A DNA stretch of 44,629 nt from Deltaproteobacteria bacterium (lineage in GTDB: Bacteria > Desulfobacterota > BSN033 > UBA1163), in the NCBI GenBank assembly GCA_018333535.1, contig JAGXTA010000090.1, positions 1-44,629 of the forward strand, read 5' to 3'. The position numbers were made by a program, and so were the translations under genes. Within the stretch, counting starts at the first letter, position 1. Every line of letters starts with the position of its first letter. The notes below the pieces were generated by a model. That model was given only the letters and a program-made list of their open reading frames with translations, ran no database searches and was not told the origin of the DNA. Positions 9,062 through 16,568 of the stretch are shown here, one piece after another.

Positions 9062-9511
9062 TTAATTCTTATTTAAAAATTCGCAGAGGATTTGGGCGGT
9101 CTTTTCTACGATGGCCGTACACTTTTCCCGGCCTCCTGAAGTCAGCCACTTCTTGTTTTCCTCGGGATCATCGAGATGAAGACCGATCAGGTCATAACAG
9201 TTTCTGCTTCCGAACTCCTTTTCGAATTGTTCCCAGAACTGTTGGCATTTCTCATAAACCTTTAGGAGAGTGTCCCTGTCTTTGGGATCGGTTCTACCCA
9301 TCTTCATTCCAATGGCCATGACCGCCGCAGTGAAGGCTCCGCAGAGCGATCCTTTCCGACCGACGCCTCCGCCAAACCCGGTAGCTAATCTGGGAATGAA
9401 GGAATCCTCATAGCCCAAAAACTCCTTGAAACTCAAGGAGACTGACTCCGCTCAGTTATACCCCTGACCAAAATAACCTTTTGCTTTCTCCGAAACCGAT
9501 TTTGCATCCAT
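9062..9511 (-). CDS. C_GCAxxG_C_C family redox protein with predicted selenocysteine (UGA, residue 20)
   Basis: A start ATG at 9511 behind GGAGGAG gives MDAKSVSEKAKGYFGQGYN, then an in-frame UGA (9454-9452), then AESVSLSFKEFLGYED. Relatives have Cys at exactly this place in GYNCAESV, so UGA replaces the first conserved cysteine. The later motif residues are present: GSLCGAFTAAVMAIG (the CGAxxG part), then C-QQFWEQFEKEFGSRNC. A perfect stem-loop lies 11 bases after the UGA (separate entry). Read through, the product has 149 residues, the usual family size. The family is thought to be redox-active; substrate unknown. It diverges from yedE, a selenium-linked gene. If UGA acted as a stop, only a 124-residue fragment from an internal ATG lacking a ribosome site would remain. 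Confidence 0.88.
9422..9440 (-). promoter_or_regulatory. Predicted bacterial SECIS element
   Basis: In the mRNA, eleven bases after the UGA codon, CUCCUUGA pairs perfectly with UCAAGGAG across a GUU loop. The eight-pair stem, a G as first loop base and 19 bases between UGA and the loop fit the spacing rules of bSECIS elements that recruit SelB in bacteria. The hairpin lies inside the reading frame, as bacterial SECIS elements must. Confidence 0.82.
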
Positions 9512-9716
9512 TTTCTCCTCCATGAGCTCTGCTTTTTGAAATTTTAGATCCATTTTAAATGAACTAAGCTTTTTTTTCAAACCACACCTTTTTCTTTATT
9601 GATTATTTCAATACGAATGGACTTCTCTATCGAAATAATCGATTTGACAGATCAAACATTTTGAATGAGGATGATACTGCATCACATTCCACAAAAAAAG
9701 GAAAAGGAGAGCAAGG

Positions 9717-10820
9717 ATGCGCAAAACAGTCCGATTCTTCGGCTCCCGATGGGGGATCATCTCAGCGGGTCTATTTGTGGGAATCTTCGCACCCCTTCTC
9801 CAGCATTGGGGAAACCCAAAAAATATGGGAATCTGTGTGGCCTGCATGGAGAGGGATATTGCAGGAGCGCTTGGTCTTCACCGGGCCGCATTGGTTCAGT
9901 ATATCCGGCCTGAGATCATCGGCTTTGTCCTCGGGGCGTTGATCGCAGCCTTTCTCTTCAAAGAATTTAAACCGAGAGGTGGTTCATCCCCTATCATCCG
10001 TTTCTTTTTAGGATTTTTCGCCATGATCGGTGCATTGGTCTTCCTCGGGTGTCCCTGGAGGGCCTTGCTCCGCCTGTCCGGAGGAGATTGGAATGCCATC
10101 GTCGGACTGGCCGGTCTTGCTTTTGGAATCTGGATCGGGATTCTCTTCCTCAAGTCGGGTTATACACTGGGTCGGTCCACGAAGGCCAGCGGATTTTCAG
10201 GGCTCGTCTTCCCTATCGTCATGGTCGTTCTCCTTCTCCTCCTGCTTTTTGCGCCCCAGTTCGGAAGAACGCCGGAAGGAACGCCCACAGGCCCGGTCTT
10301 CTTCAGCCAGAAAGGCCCGGGGTCACAACATGCTCCCTTGGTCGTCTCCCTTATCATTGCCCTTTGTGTGGGGTTTCTGGCACAGCGAACAAGACTATGC
10401 ACGATGGGAGCCATACGGGATGTTATCCTGATCCGAAACACTCACCTTCTAAGCGGCATCCTGGGAATCGTGATTGCGGCCTTCATCATGAATCTCATTT
10501 TGGGTCAGTTTAAACCAGGCTTTTCGGATCAACCCATTGCCCATGCTAACCACCTCTGGAATTTTCTCGGAATGGTCCTTTCAGGATTGGCCTTCGCATT
10601 GGCAGGAGGCTGCCCAGGAAGACAGCTCTTCCTCTCGGGCGAAGGAGATGGCGATGCTGCCATCTTTGCAACGGGGATGATTGTGGGAGCGGGGTTTGCC
10701 CACAACTTTTCAATGGCCTCCTCGCCTGCGGGCCCTGGAGCCTATGGCCCGGCGAGTGTGATCATCGGTTTAATCTTCTGCCTCGCCGTGGGATATACAA
10801 TGAAAGAAAAAATAGCCTGA
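9717..10820 (+). CDS. yedE: YedE-family (YeeE/YedE) putative selenium/sulfur transporter
   Basis: A 367-residue integral membrane protein with about nine or ten hydrophobic segments. Conserved cysteine motifs sit at membrane borders: MGICVACMERD (C40, C43), FLGCPWRALL, RTRLCTMGAIRD and LAGGCPGRQLF. These match the YeeE/YedE family, whose members pass thiosulfate or reduced sulfur species along cysteines. The subgroup next to YedF, a desulfurase and DUF3343 is linked by comparative genomics to selenium use. The start ATG has AAAAGGAGA upstream. It heads a four-gene run and shares a 205-bp divergent region with the UGA-containing selenoprotein gene. Confidence 0.9.
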   Translation: MRKTVRFFGSRWGIISAGLFVGIFAPLLQHWGNPKNMGICVACMERDIAGALGLHRAALVQYIRPEIIGFVLGALIAAFLFKEFKPRGGSSPIIRFFLGFFAMIGALVFLGCPWRALLRLSGGDWNAIVGLAGLAFGIWIGILFLKSGYTLGRSTKASGFSGLVFPIVMVVLLLLLLFAPQFGRTPEGTPTGPVFFSQKGPGSQHAPLVVSLIIALCVGFLAQRTRLCTMGAIRDVILIRNTHLLSGILGIVIAAFIMNLILGQFKPGFSDQPIAHANHLWNFLGMVLSGLAFALAGGCPGRQLFLSGEGDGDAAIFATGMIVGAGFAHNFSMASSPAGPGAYGPASVIIGLIFCLAVGYTMKEKIA

Positions 10821-10833
10821 TAAGGGGGAAAAT

Positions 10834-11049
10834 ATGTCCGAAAAGATAGATGCAAGAGGATTATCCTGTCCCCAGCCCGTCATTATGACAAACAAGAAGA
10901 TGAAGGAAATAGGGAGAGGGGCCTTTGAAGTCCTTGTCGATACCGAGACGGCAAAGGAGAACATCACCCGTCTGGCTCAACAGTCTGGATGGCAACTCGA
11001 TGTAAATGAGGAATCCGGAAATATCCGGCTCGTCCTTAAAAAGGCTTAA
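10834..11049 (+). CDS. TusA/SirA-like (YedF-like) sulfur/selenium carrier
   Basis: A 71-residue single-domain protein of the TusA/SirA fold. The active-site signature DARGLSCPQPVI places the carrier cysteine at residue 12, preceding the conserved CP. The C-terminal beta strands (WQLDVNEESGNIRLVLKK) complete the domain. Family members carry persulfide, or in selenium-linked subgroups probably perselenide, between a desulfurase and acceptors. It begins 13 bases after yedE and ends 4 bases before the desulfurase start, so the three are almost surely one transcript. Full YedF proteins have a second C-terminal DsrE-like domain that is missing here. Confidence 0.88.
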   Translation: MSEKIDARGLSCPQPVIMTNKKMKEIGRGAFEVLVDTETAKENITRLAQQSGWQLDVNEESGNIRLVLKKA

Positions 11050-11053
11050 AGCT

Positions 11054-12208
11054 ATGATCTACTTCGATAATGCGGCCACCTCCTGGCCAAAGCCTCCTGA
11101 GGTGAAAGAGGCGATGGTCAGGTTCATGGATGAGATCGGAGCCAATCCGGGCCGATCCGGACATCTGCTTTCAATTGAGGCGGCAAGAATCATCTACGAG
11201 GCCAGAGAAGCCCTGTCAACACTGTTCAACGTAAAAGACCCTTCCCGGATCGTCTTTACCCTGAATGCCACCGAATCTATTAATTTAGCCTTAAAGGGTA
11301 TGCTTCGCCCTGGCGATCATATCGTCACCAGCAGTATGGAACATAATTCAGTGATGAGACCTCTTAGGCATCTGGAGAAAAAAGGAATCGCATTATCGGT
11401 TGTTCCCTGTTTTCAAGATGGGACGTTGGACCCGAAAGAGTTGGAAAAACAAGTTCAACCTGCTACCAAGATGATTATCCTCAATCACGCATCGAATGTC
11501 ACAGGAACACTTCTTCCCATCAGAGAAGTGGGGAGAATAGCGAGAGAGCGCCACCTTCTCTTTTTAGTCGATGCTGCCCAGACAGCTGGCGCTTACCCCA
11601 TCGATGTTGAGAAGGATGGGGTCGATCTTTTAGCTTTTACCGGACATAAAAGCCTCTATGGACCCCAGGGAACAGGAGGATTGGTCATCGGAGAAAATGT
11701 CAATATTCAAGACCTGACCCCCTTGAAGCACGGAGGGACTGGAAGCCGCTCCGAATTTGAGGAACAGCCCGATTTCCTTCCCGACCGGTTTGAGAGCGGA
11801 ACGCCCAATGCGGTCGGCATCGCTGGACTCCTGGCCGGTGCCCGGTTTGTTCTGAAACAAGGAGTGGAATCTATTCGCCGACACGAAAGCCAATTGATCG
11901 AAAAGTTGATCGAAGGTTTTAAAGATATTCCTCAAATCACTCTTTACGGCCCAGAAGAGACGAAAGACCGCATCGCAACCCTCTCTTTTAATATTCAAAA
12001 CCTCTCTCCATCGGAGGTTGCATCTCTGCTGGAAGAGGAGTTCGGGATCCTCTGCAGGCCCGGACTCCACTGCGCACCCTCCGCTCATAAGACCATCGGA
12101 ACTTTTCCGAAGGGAACCGTTCGATTCAGCCTCAGCACCTTTACCAGCGATGGGGAGGTTAAACAGTCTATTGAGGCGGTTCGTCACCTATTGCATCAAA
12201 AGGACTGA
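11054..12208 (+). CDS. Class V aminotransferase: cysteine desulfurase / selenocysteine lyase-like
   Basis: Releases sulfur (or selenium) from cysteine (or selenocysteine) using PLP. The 384-residue protein starts MIYFDNAATSWPKPP, the hallmark of this group. K199 in FTGHKSLYGPQG is the PLP lysine; H105 or so lies in SSMEHNSVMRPL; C340 in GLHCAPSAHKTIGT is the likely persulfide cysteine. It belongs to the desulfurase subfamily found beside YedE and DUF3343 in selenium-using genomes. The start at 11054 follows the TusA stop by four bases; an in-frame upstream start at 11006 would run inside tusA and lacks family similarity. Specificity for Se versus S cannot be read from sequence. Confidence 0.92.
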   Translation: MIYFDNAATSWPKPPEVKEAMVRFMDEIGANPGRSGHLLSIEAARIIYEAREALSTLFNVKDPSRIVFTLNATESINLALKGMLRPGDHIVTSSMEHNSVMRPLRHLEKKGIALSVVPCFQDGTLDPKELEKQVQPATKMIILNHASNVTGTLLPIREVGRIARERHLLFLVDAAQTAGAYPIDVEKDGVDLLAFTGHKSLYGPQGTGGLVIGENVNIQDLTPLKHGGTGSRSEFEEQPDFLPDRFESGTPNAVGIAGLLAGARFVLKQGVESIRRHESQLIEKLIEGFKDIPQITLYGPEETKDRIATLSFNIQNLSPSEVASLLEEEFGILCRPGLHCAPSAHKTIGTFPKGTVRFSLSTFTSDGEVKQSIEAVRHLLHQKD

Positions 12209-12210
12209 CG

Positions 12211-12432
12211 ATGGTTTACGGTGTCATTCTCTTTCCCTCCATCTACTTTGCCCTTCGGGCAGAAAAAAAGAGCAAGGAGAAAGGACTCTCCGTAAGGCTC
12301 ATCCCTGTTCCCAGGCACCTCAGCTCGGATTGCGGGGTCTGCCTCCGCATCCCATGGGAAGAAAGGGAAGTCATTCGTTCCCTTCTGAAAGAAGAAAAAG
12401 TGAAGATGGAAGGGATTCACCTTCTGGAATAA
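12211..12432 (+). CDS. DUF3343 protein, putative Se/S carrier
   Basis: A 73-residue protein with the DUF3343 hallmark: a beta-alpha start (YGVILFPSIYFALRAEK), then VRLIPVPRHLSSDCGVCLRI with C41 and C44. Other DUF3343 members have the same PR-x-LSS-x-CG core. Comparative studies tie DUF3343 to selenium metabolism with YedE and the SirA-like carrier; a carrier role is proposed, not proven. It begins two bases after the desulfurase stop, with AGGA inside that gene's end, so translation is probably coupled. It closes the selenium/sulfur run; a palindromic repeat follows. Confidence 0.85.
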   Translation: MVYGVILFPSIYFALRAEKKSKEKGLSVRLIPVPRHLSSDCGVCLRIPWEEREVIRSLLKEEKVKMEGIHLLE

Positions 12433-12450
12433 TTCCCCATTGTTTTTCTT

Positions 12451-12577
12451 GTCATTCCTGTCCCGTAACAAAGTACGGGATAAACTCCAGCAGGAATCCA
12501 GATTTATATATATCCTTATTGATCCATATTATATTTCTTTAAAGACAAGTCTGGATTCCCGTTTTCACGGGAATGAC
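12451..12577. repeat. GTCATTCC/GGAATGAC inverted-repeat element
   Basis: A 127-bp element bounded by GTCATTCC (12451) and GGAATGAC (12577). Inner arms CAGGAATCCAGATT and AAGTCTGGATTCC pair, around an AT-rich centre. It is the second copy of a family seen five times in the window. It lies between the selenium and lipoate clusters and could act as a terminator-like hairpin. Confidence 0.75.
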
Positions 12578-12632
12578 AAATTTCTACCCTTTTTATTGAA
12601 GCTTATAGAGAACTGAGTTATAAATTATTTCA

Positions 12633-14189
12633 ATGGAAACCTGGCGACTTTTAGATACGGGAACACGGACAGCGGCTGAAAATATGGCCCTCGATGAGGT
12701 GCTCCTCGAATTAAAAGCCCAGGAGAGAATCCCTCACACCCTCCGTTTTCTCCAATTCTCTCGTCCCTCTGTCCTGGTCGGCCATCATCAATCCGTTGAA
12801 GAAGAGGTTCGACTCGATTACTGCCGGGAGAAAGACGTCGAGATTAACCGGAGGCTGACCGGAGGGGGGGCTCTCTACTGGGGGACAATGGAGCTGGGCT
12901 GGGAGATCTATATCTCCAAAAAAGATCCCAGAATTCCGTCGAGGATCGAAGACCTTTATCGAAAGATGGGAGAGGCTTCTGCGCGCGGCCTTCAGCGTCT
13001 TGGCCTGCGGGCCTATTTCCGTCCAAGAAATGATGTGGAGGTAGGCGGCCGGAAGATTTCAGGAACGGGTGGAACCGAGCTTTCCGGAGCCATTCTGTTT
13101 CAGGGGACGCTCCTTGTCAATTTCGATGTTGACGAGATGCTCAGGGCCCTGAGAATTCCAACTGAGAAGCTTCAAGACAAAGAAATCGATTCAGTCAAAG
13201 AGCGGGTTACCTGTTTAAAATGGGAACTGGGTCGAACCCCTTCGTTATCGAGCATTAAAGATTCCCTGATCAAAGGTTTTCAAGAAACCTTTGGAGTCCA
13301 TTTTATTTCCGGTCCCTTAACTCCCGAAGAAGAATGCCTGTTGAAAGAGAAACTCCCTCATTTCTCTTCTCCGGAGCATATCTTTAAGATAAGGGAGGCC
13401 CTGCCGAGAAGAAAGACCTTGACCTCCATTCTGAAGGCCCCTGGCGGATTGATCCGGATCTCGATTGCCATCGACACGAAAACGCAGGTGATCAACCAGA
13501 TCCTGATTACCGGCGACTTTTTCGCCTATCCCAAGAGGGCGATCTTCGATCTTGAAAGCCTTCTTAAAAATTCGAAGGCCACGCCTTCCAATATCGAGCG
13601 AATCATCCGGAGCTTTTTCTCCGAGGAAAAACCCCGGATCCCCGGAGTCAAAGAGGATCATCTTATTCAGGCCGTTGAAGAGGCGCTTCAGAAAACGGAA
13701 CTTCTCCCATTTGGTTTTGGCGAGAATGAAACCCACCATCTCTTTCCCGTCTTGAAGCCATTTAAAGAAGTAAAAAAGCCCGAAGTCCTCCTCCTTCCCT
13801 ATTGCGCCAAGGAGGTGGACTGTTCCTACCGCTATCAGAGAGGCTGTGAGGAATGCGGCCGCTGTTCCATAGGGGAGGCCGTGGAAATGGCAAGATCCTT
13901 TGGGATGGACTCCATCACCATCCAGAATTATGAAGATCTTGAAACGACGCTTCGCCGGACCAAACGTTCGGGCGCTACCGGATTCATTGGCTCTTGCTGT
14001 GAGCCTTTCTATGGCAAACACAGGCCCGATTTTGAAAGGATCGGACTCCCCGGTATTCTTGTGGATGTGGAGAGAAGCACCTGTTACGACCTGAACCGGG
14101 AGAAGGAGGCTCACTTAGGAAGCTTCGAAAACCAGACCCACCTCAACCTTTCCCTTCTTGAAAGGGTTTTAAAATATGTCCACGGCTGA
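12633..14189 (+). CDS. Lipoate-protein ligase A fused to DUF116
   Basis: Attaches lipoate or octanoate to a carrier protein. Residues 1-235 are the LplA/LipB-like catalytic domain: NMALDEVLLE (17-26), RRLTGGGALYW (73-83) and the adenylate-binding lysine K141 in GRKISGTGGTEL. Residues about 245-360 match the accessory lipoate-ligase C-terminal domain. Residues about 385-490 are a DUF116 domain with nine conserved-looking cysteines (C391, C397, C405, C408, C411, C455, C456, C484 and others), likely an Fe-S module. The fusion and the following flavoprotein and radical SAM genes point to the recently described sLpl(AB)/LipS1-LipS2 lipoate assembly pathway. The gene overlaps the next by 14 bases. 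The start has no clear ribosome site, but family alignment supports it. Confidence 0.88.
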   Translation: METWRLLDTGTRTAAENMALDEVLLELKAQERIPHTLRFLQFSRPSVLVGHHQSVEEEVRLDYCREKDVEINRRLTGGGALYWGTMELGWEIYISKKDPRIPSRIEDLYRKMGEASARGLQRLGLRAYFRPRNDVEVGGRKISGTGGTELSGAILFQGTLLVNFDVDEMLRALRIPTEKLQDKEIDSVKERVTCLKWELGRTPSLSSIKDSLIKGFQETFGVHFISGPLTPEEECLLKEKLPHFSSPEHIFKIREALPRRKTLTSILKAPGGLIRISIAIDTKTQVINQILITGDFFAYPKRAIFDLESLLKNSKATPSNIERIIRSFFSEEKPRIPGVKEDHLIQAVEEALQKTELLPFGFGENETHHLFPVLKPFKEVKKPEVLLLPYCAKEVDCSYRYQRGCEECGRCSIGEAVEMARSFGMDSITIQNYEDLETTLRRTKRSGATGFIGSCCEPFYGKHRPDFERIGLPGILVDVERSTCYDLNREKEAHLGSFENQTHLNLSLLERVLKYVHG

Positions 14190-15273
14190 AATGCCTATTG
14201 CGGGATCGTACGATATTCTGATCGTCGGAGCCGGACCTGCCGGGTCAAGTGCGGCTCGTGCTGCGGCTCAAAAAGGGGCCGCTGTTCTCATGGTGGACAG
14301 GAGACAGCGGATCGGCGTGCCTGTCCAGTGTGCTGAATTTGTGCCCCGGGCTATTTCCAGTTATGTTAATTTCTCCTCAAAATGCATTGCTCAAACCGTT
14401 GAAACCATGATCACCCATCTCCCCGATCAGCGATCTTATGAGATGAAGAGCCCCGGGTTTATGCTTGATCGCTCCTTGTTTGACAAAGAGTTGGCTGCTT
14501 CAGCCGTTCTCTCCGGTGCAGAAATCTCTATGGGAACAAGGGCCATGAAATGCTCTCAGGAAGGAGTGGCCATTGAACGGGGAGGAAAACATGAATGGGT
14601 CCGGGCAAAGGTGATCATCGGTGCGGATGGAGTCCGCTCATCCGTTGCCCAATGGGCTGGATTGCCTCCCGGCAGGACAACCATTGCCCTCCAGTATGAG
14701 GTCGTTCTCCCTCATCCCCAGAATCATGTGGACATATACTTCCATAAGGATTACGAAGGAGGTTATGCCTGGTTTTTTCCAAAAGGGAAAACGGCAAATG
14801 TCGGCATAGGGGTCGTCTCTCACAGAACGTCTTCGCTCCCGAATCTGATGGAAGGTTTTCTCAATCGCCTCATTGATTTAAAAAAAATGGGCCGGATTGA
14901 GATCATCGGAAAGACAGGTGGCGCCATCCCTTGCGAAAAGCCAAGACAAACCGTTTTTAGTAACATCATGCTTGCCGGAGACGCCGCAGGACATGCCCAC
15001 CCTATTACGGGCGCGGGAATCCTCAATGCGGTCATCGGAGGGGAGATGGCCGGAAGGATTGCTGTGGAGTCATTGGCCAGAGGGGATCTCAACCATTTAT
15101 GGCAATATGAGACGGAGTGGAGGGAGGCTTTTGGAGCTTCCCTCTCTTATGGCGCTTTCAAGCGGGATTTTCTTGAAGAGAACTGGAATAAACCGGAAAT
15201 CGATTTTGAAAGCCTGATCCGAAAAACCTGGGTGGGGTTTAAAGAATATTATGAGGATCGAAGGAAAAAATAA
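14176..15273 (+). CDS. FAD-dependent geranylgeranyl-reductase-like oxidoreductase (LipT-like)
   Basis: A 365-residue flavoprotein with the dinucleotide loop IVGAGPAGSSAA (16-27), the GADGVRSSVAQ motif in the middle and GDAAGHAHPITGAGILNA near 270, where the FAD ribityl-binding Asp lies. It belongs to the geranylgeranyl reductase family, which reduces double bonds in isoprenoids. Between a lipoate ligase and paired radical SAM lipoyl synthases, the better guess is LipT, an oxidoreductase of unproven function in lipoate clusters. GAAAGGG upstream supports the ATG at 14176; an ATG at 14191, just behind the ligase stop, is possible. The 14-base overlap indicates co-translation. Confidence 0.85.
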   Translation: MSTAEMPIAGSYDILIVGAGPAGSSAARAAAQKGAAVLMVDRRQRIGVPVQCAEFVPRAISSYVNFSSKCIAQTVETMITHLPDQRSYEMKSPGFMLDRSLFDKELAASAVLSGAEISMGTRAMKCSQEGVAIERGGKHEWVRAKVIIGADGVRSSVAQWAGLPPGRTTIALQYEVVLPHPQNHVDIYFHKDYEGGYAWFFPKGKTANVGIGVVSHRTSSLPNLMEGFLNRLIDLKKMGRIEIIGKTGGAIPCEKPRQTVFSNIMLAGDAAGHAHPITGAGILNAVIGGEMAGRIAVESLARGDLNHLWQYETEWREAFGASLSYGAFKRDFLEENWNKPEIDFESLIRKTWVGFKEYYEDRRKK

Positions 15274-15275
15274 CC

Positions 15276-15426
15276 CCACCTAACCTCCCCTTACCTCAAG
15301 GGGAGGCTTCATCCTCCTCTATTCCCCCATTAAATTAAGGGGGGATGAAGGGGGGTTAAGAAGGGGATGGAAAAGGGTCAGGGTGGGGGTGAAAGAGATA
15401 ATGTAGCGTCCCGATTTAGTCGGGAC
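15276..15426. repeat. Palindromic G/C-run intergenic element
   Basis: TAACCCCACC at the left pairs with GGTGGGGGT at about 15382, enclosing CCTCCCC/GGGGAGG and CCCCCATTAAATTAAGGGGG hairpins. A separate hairpin CGTCCCGATTTAGTCGGGACG, with a three-base loop, sits just before the next gene. It resembles the purN-purL element at 2602-2747 and lies inside the lipoate gene run. Confidence 0.6.
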
Positions 15427-15440
15427 GGAAAAGGGAAAAA

Positions 15441-16460
15441 ATGAAACCAAAAACAAGTCCTGAATATATCCAGACCAGCCTCGCCGCCTCTCTCACGCTG
15501 GGTTTTCAACAGGGGCTCTTCCATCGCAATGCCAAACTGAAGGGGCTGAATCTCCTTCTCCATTACGAGGAAGGGTGCCTGGGAAAATGCCATTTCTGCG
15601 GACTTTCAAGATCGAGGCTTGAAGGACCAAAGGGAAAGACCTTCATCCGTGTGGACTGGCCCCTCTATTCGCTCGAGGAGATCATTGGAAGAACGAAGGG
15701 TAAGGACCAGATCCATCGGGTCTGCATCTCAATGATCACCCATCCCAAAGCCCTTGAAGATACGACTCATGTCATCAAAAAGATTAAAGAGGAGACCGAT
15801 CTCTTCATCAGCGTCCTCATCACACCAACTCTTATTCATAACATCGAGTCCCTCGAGGCAATGAAAAAGGCCGGAGCCGATCGGATCGGGATCGCCATCG
15901 ATGCAGTGACACCCGAACTTTTTGATCGACTGAGAGGGAAAGGCGTTAACGGCCCCCATCGCTGGGATCATTACTGGGATGTGGTCCGGATGGCCGTGGA
16001 AGTCTTCGGGAAATTCTATGTCGGAATTCATCTCATTGTGGGTCTGGGCGAAACAGAGAGGGAGATGGTTGAAGCAATCCAAAAAGGTCAGGACATGGGG
16101 GCCTACACCCACCTCTTCTCTTTTTTTCCGGAAAAAGGAAGTCCCATGCAAGACCATCCCTCCCCTCCCCTTGATCAATATCGGAAAATTCAGCTTGCTC
16201 GCTGGATCATCAATGAGGGGCTGGGCTCAATCGGCCAGATGAGGTTTGGCGAACAGGGGAAACTAGTCGATTTCGGAACTGATATTGAACCTCTTGTCGA
16301 GATGGGCGAACCCTTTATGACCTCAGGATGTCCTGGCAGGGATGGAAAAGTGGCCTGCAATCGTCCCTATGGCAATGAGCGACCTTCCGGCCCAATCCGG
16401 AATTTTCCGTTCATGCCGGCAGCCGAAGATATTGAGGAGATCAGGAAACAATTGGAATAG
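15441..16460 (+). CDS. Radical SAM protein, lipoyl synthase component (LipS1-like)
   Basis: A 339-residue radical SAM enzyme. CLGKCHFC (C46, C50, C53) binds the SAM cluster in the CxxxCxxC spacing, and the TIM-barrel features follow (ISMITHPKALED, GIAIDAVTPELFDRLRGKG, IHLIVGLGETERE). The C-terminal TSGCPGRDGKVACNRPYGNE (C297, C306) is suited to an auxiliary Fe-S cluster, the sulfur donor site expected of a lipoyl synthase. In Thermococcus and in bacteria with sHdr-linked lipoate assembly, two such proteins together do the work of LipA. The assignment rests on context: ligase-DUF116 and LipT-like genes upstream, a second radical SAM gene downstream. Which of the two is LipS1 is inferred. Confidence 0.82.
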   Translation: MKPKTSPEYIQTSLAASLTLGFQQGLFHRNAKLKGLNLLLHYEEGCLGKCHFCGLSRSRLEGPKGKTFIRVDWPLYSLEEIIGRTKGKDQIHRVCISMITHPKALEDTTHVIKKIKEETDLFISVLITPTLIHNIESLEAMKKAGADRIGIAIDAVTPELFDRLRGKGVNGPHRWDHYWDVVRMAVEVFGKFYVGIHLIVGLGETEREMVEAIQKGQDMGAYTHLFSFFPEKGSPMQDHPSPPLDQYRKIQLARWIINEGLGSIGQMRFGEQGKLVDFGTDIEPLVEMGEPFMTSGCPGRDGKVACNRPYGNERPSGPIRNFPFMPAAEDIEEIRKQLE

Positions 16461-16468
16461 TGGAAGGA

Positions 16469-16554
16469 TGGAATACTGGAATAATGGGTTTTTTCTGAAA
16501 CAAAACGCCTCTTATTATTTCACAGTTTCATCATTCCATTATTCCATCATTCCA
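16469..16554. repeat. Inverted repeat between the two radical SAM genes
   Basis: TGGAATACTGGAATAATGG (16469-16487) and CCATTATTCCATCATTCCA (16536-16554) pair at 17 of 19 positions around a 48-base loop. No gene is present. It could form a long hairpin in the transcript. Confidence 0.65.
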
Positions 16555-16568
16555 TTTTTAAGAGCGCT

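Noticed and set aside
13317-14114. 265-codon minus-strand frame
   Set aside because: Antisense to the well-supported ligase-DUF116 gene; composition lacks protein features.
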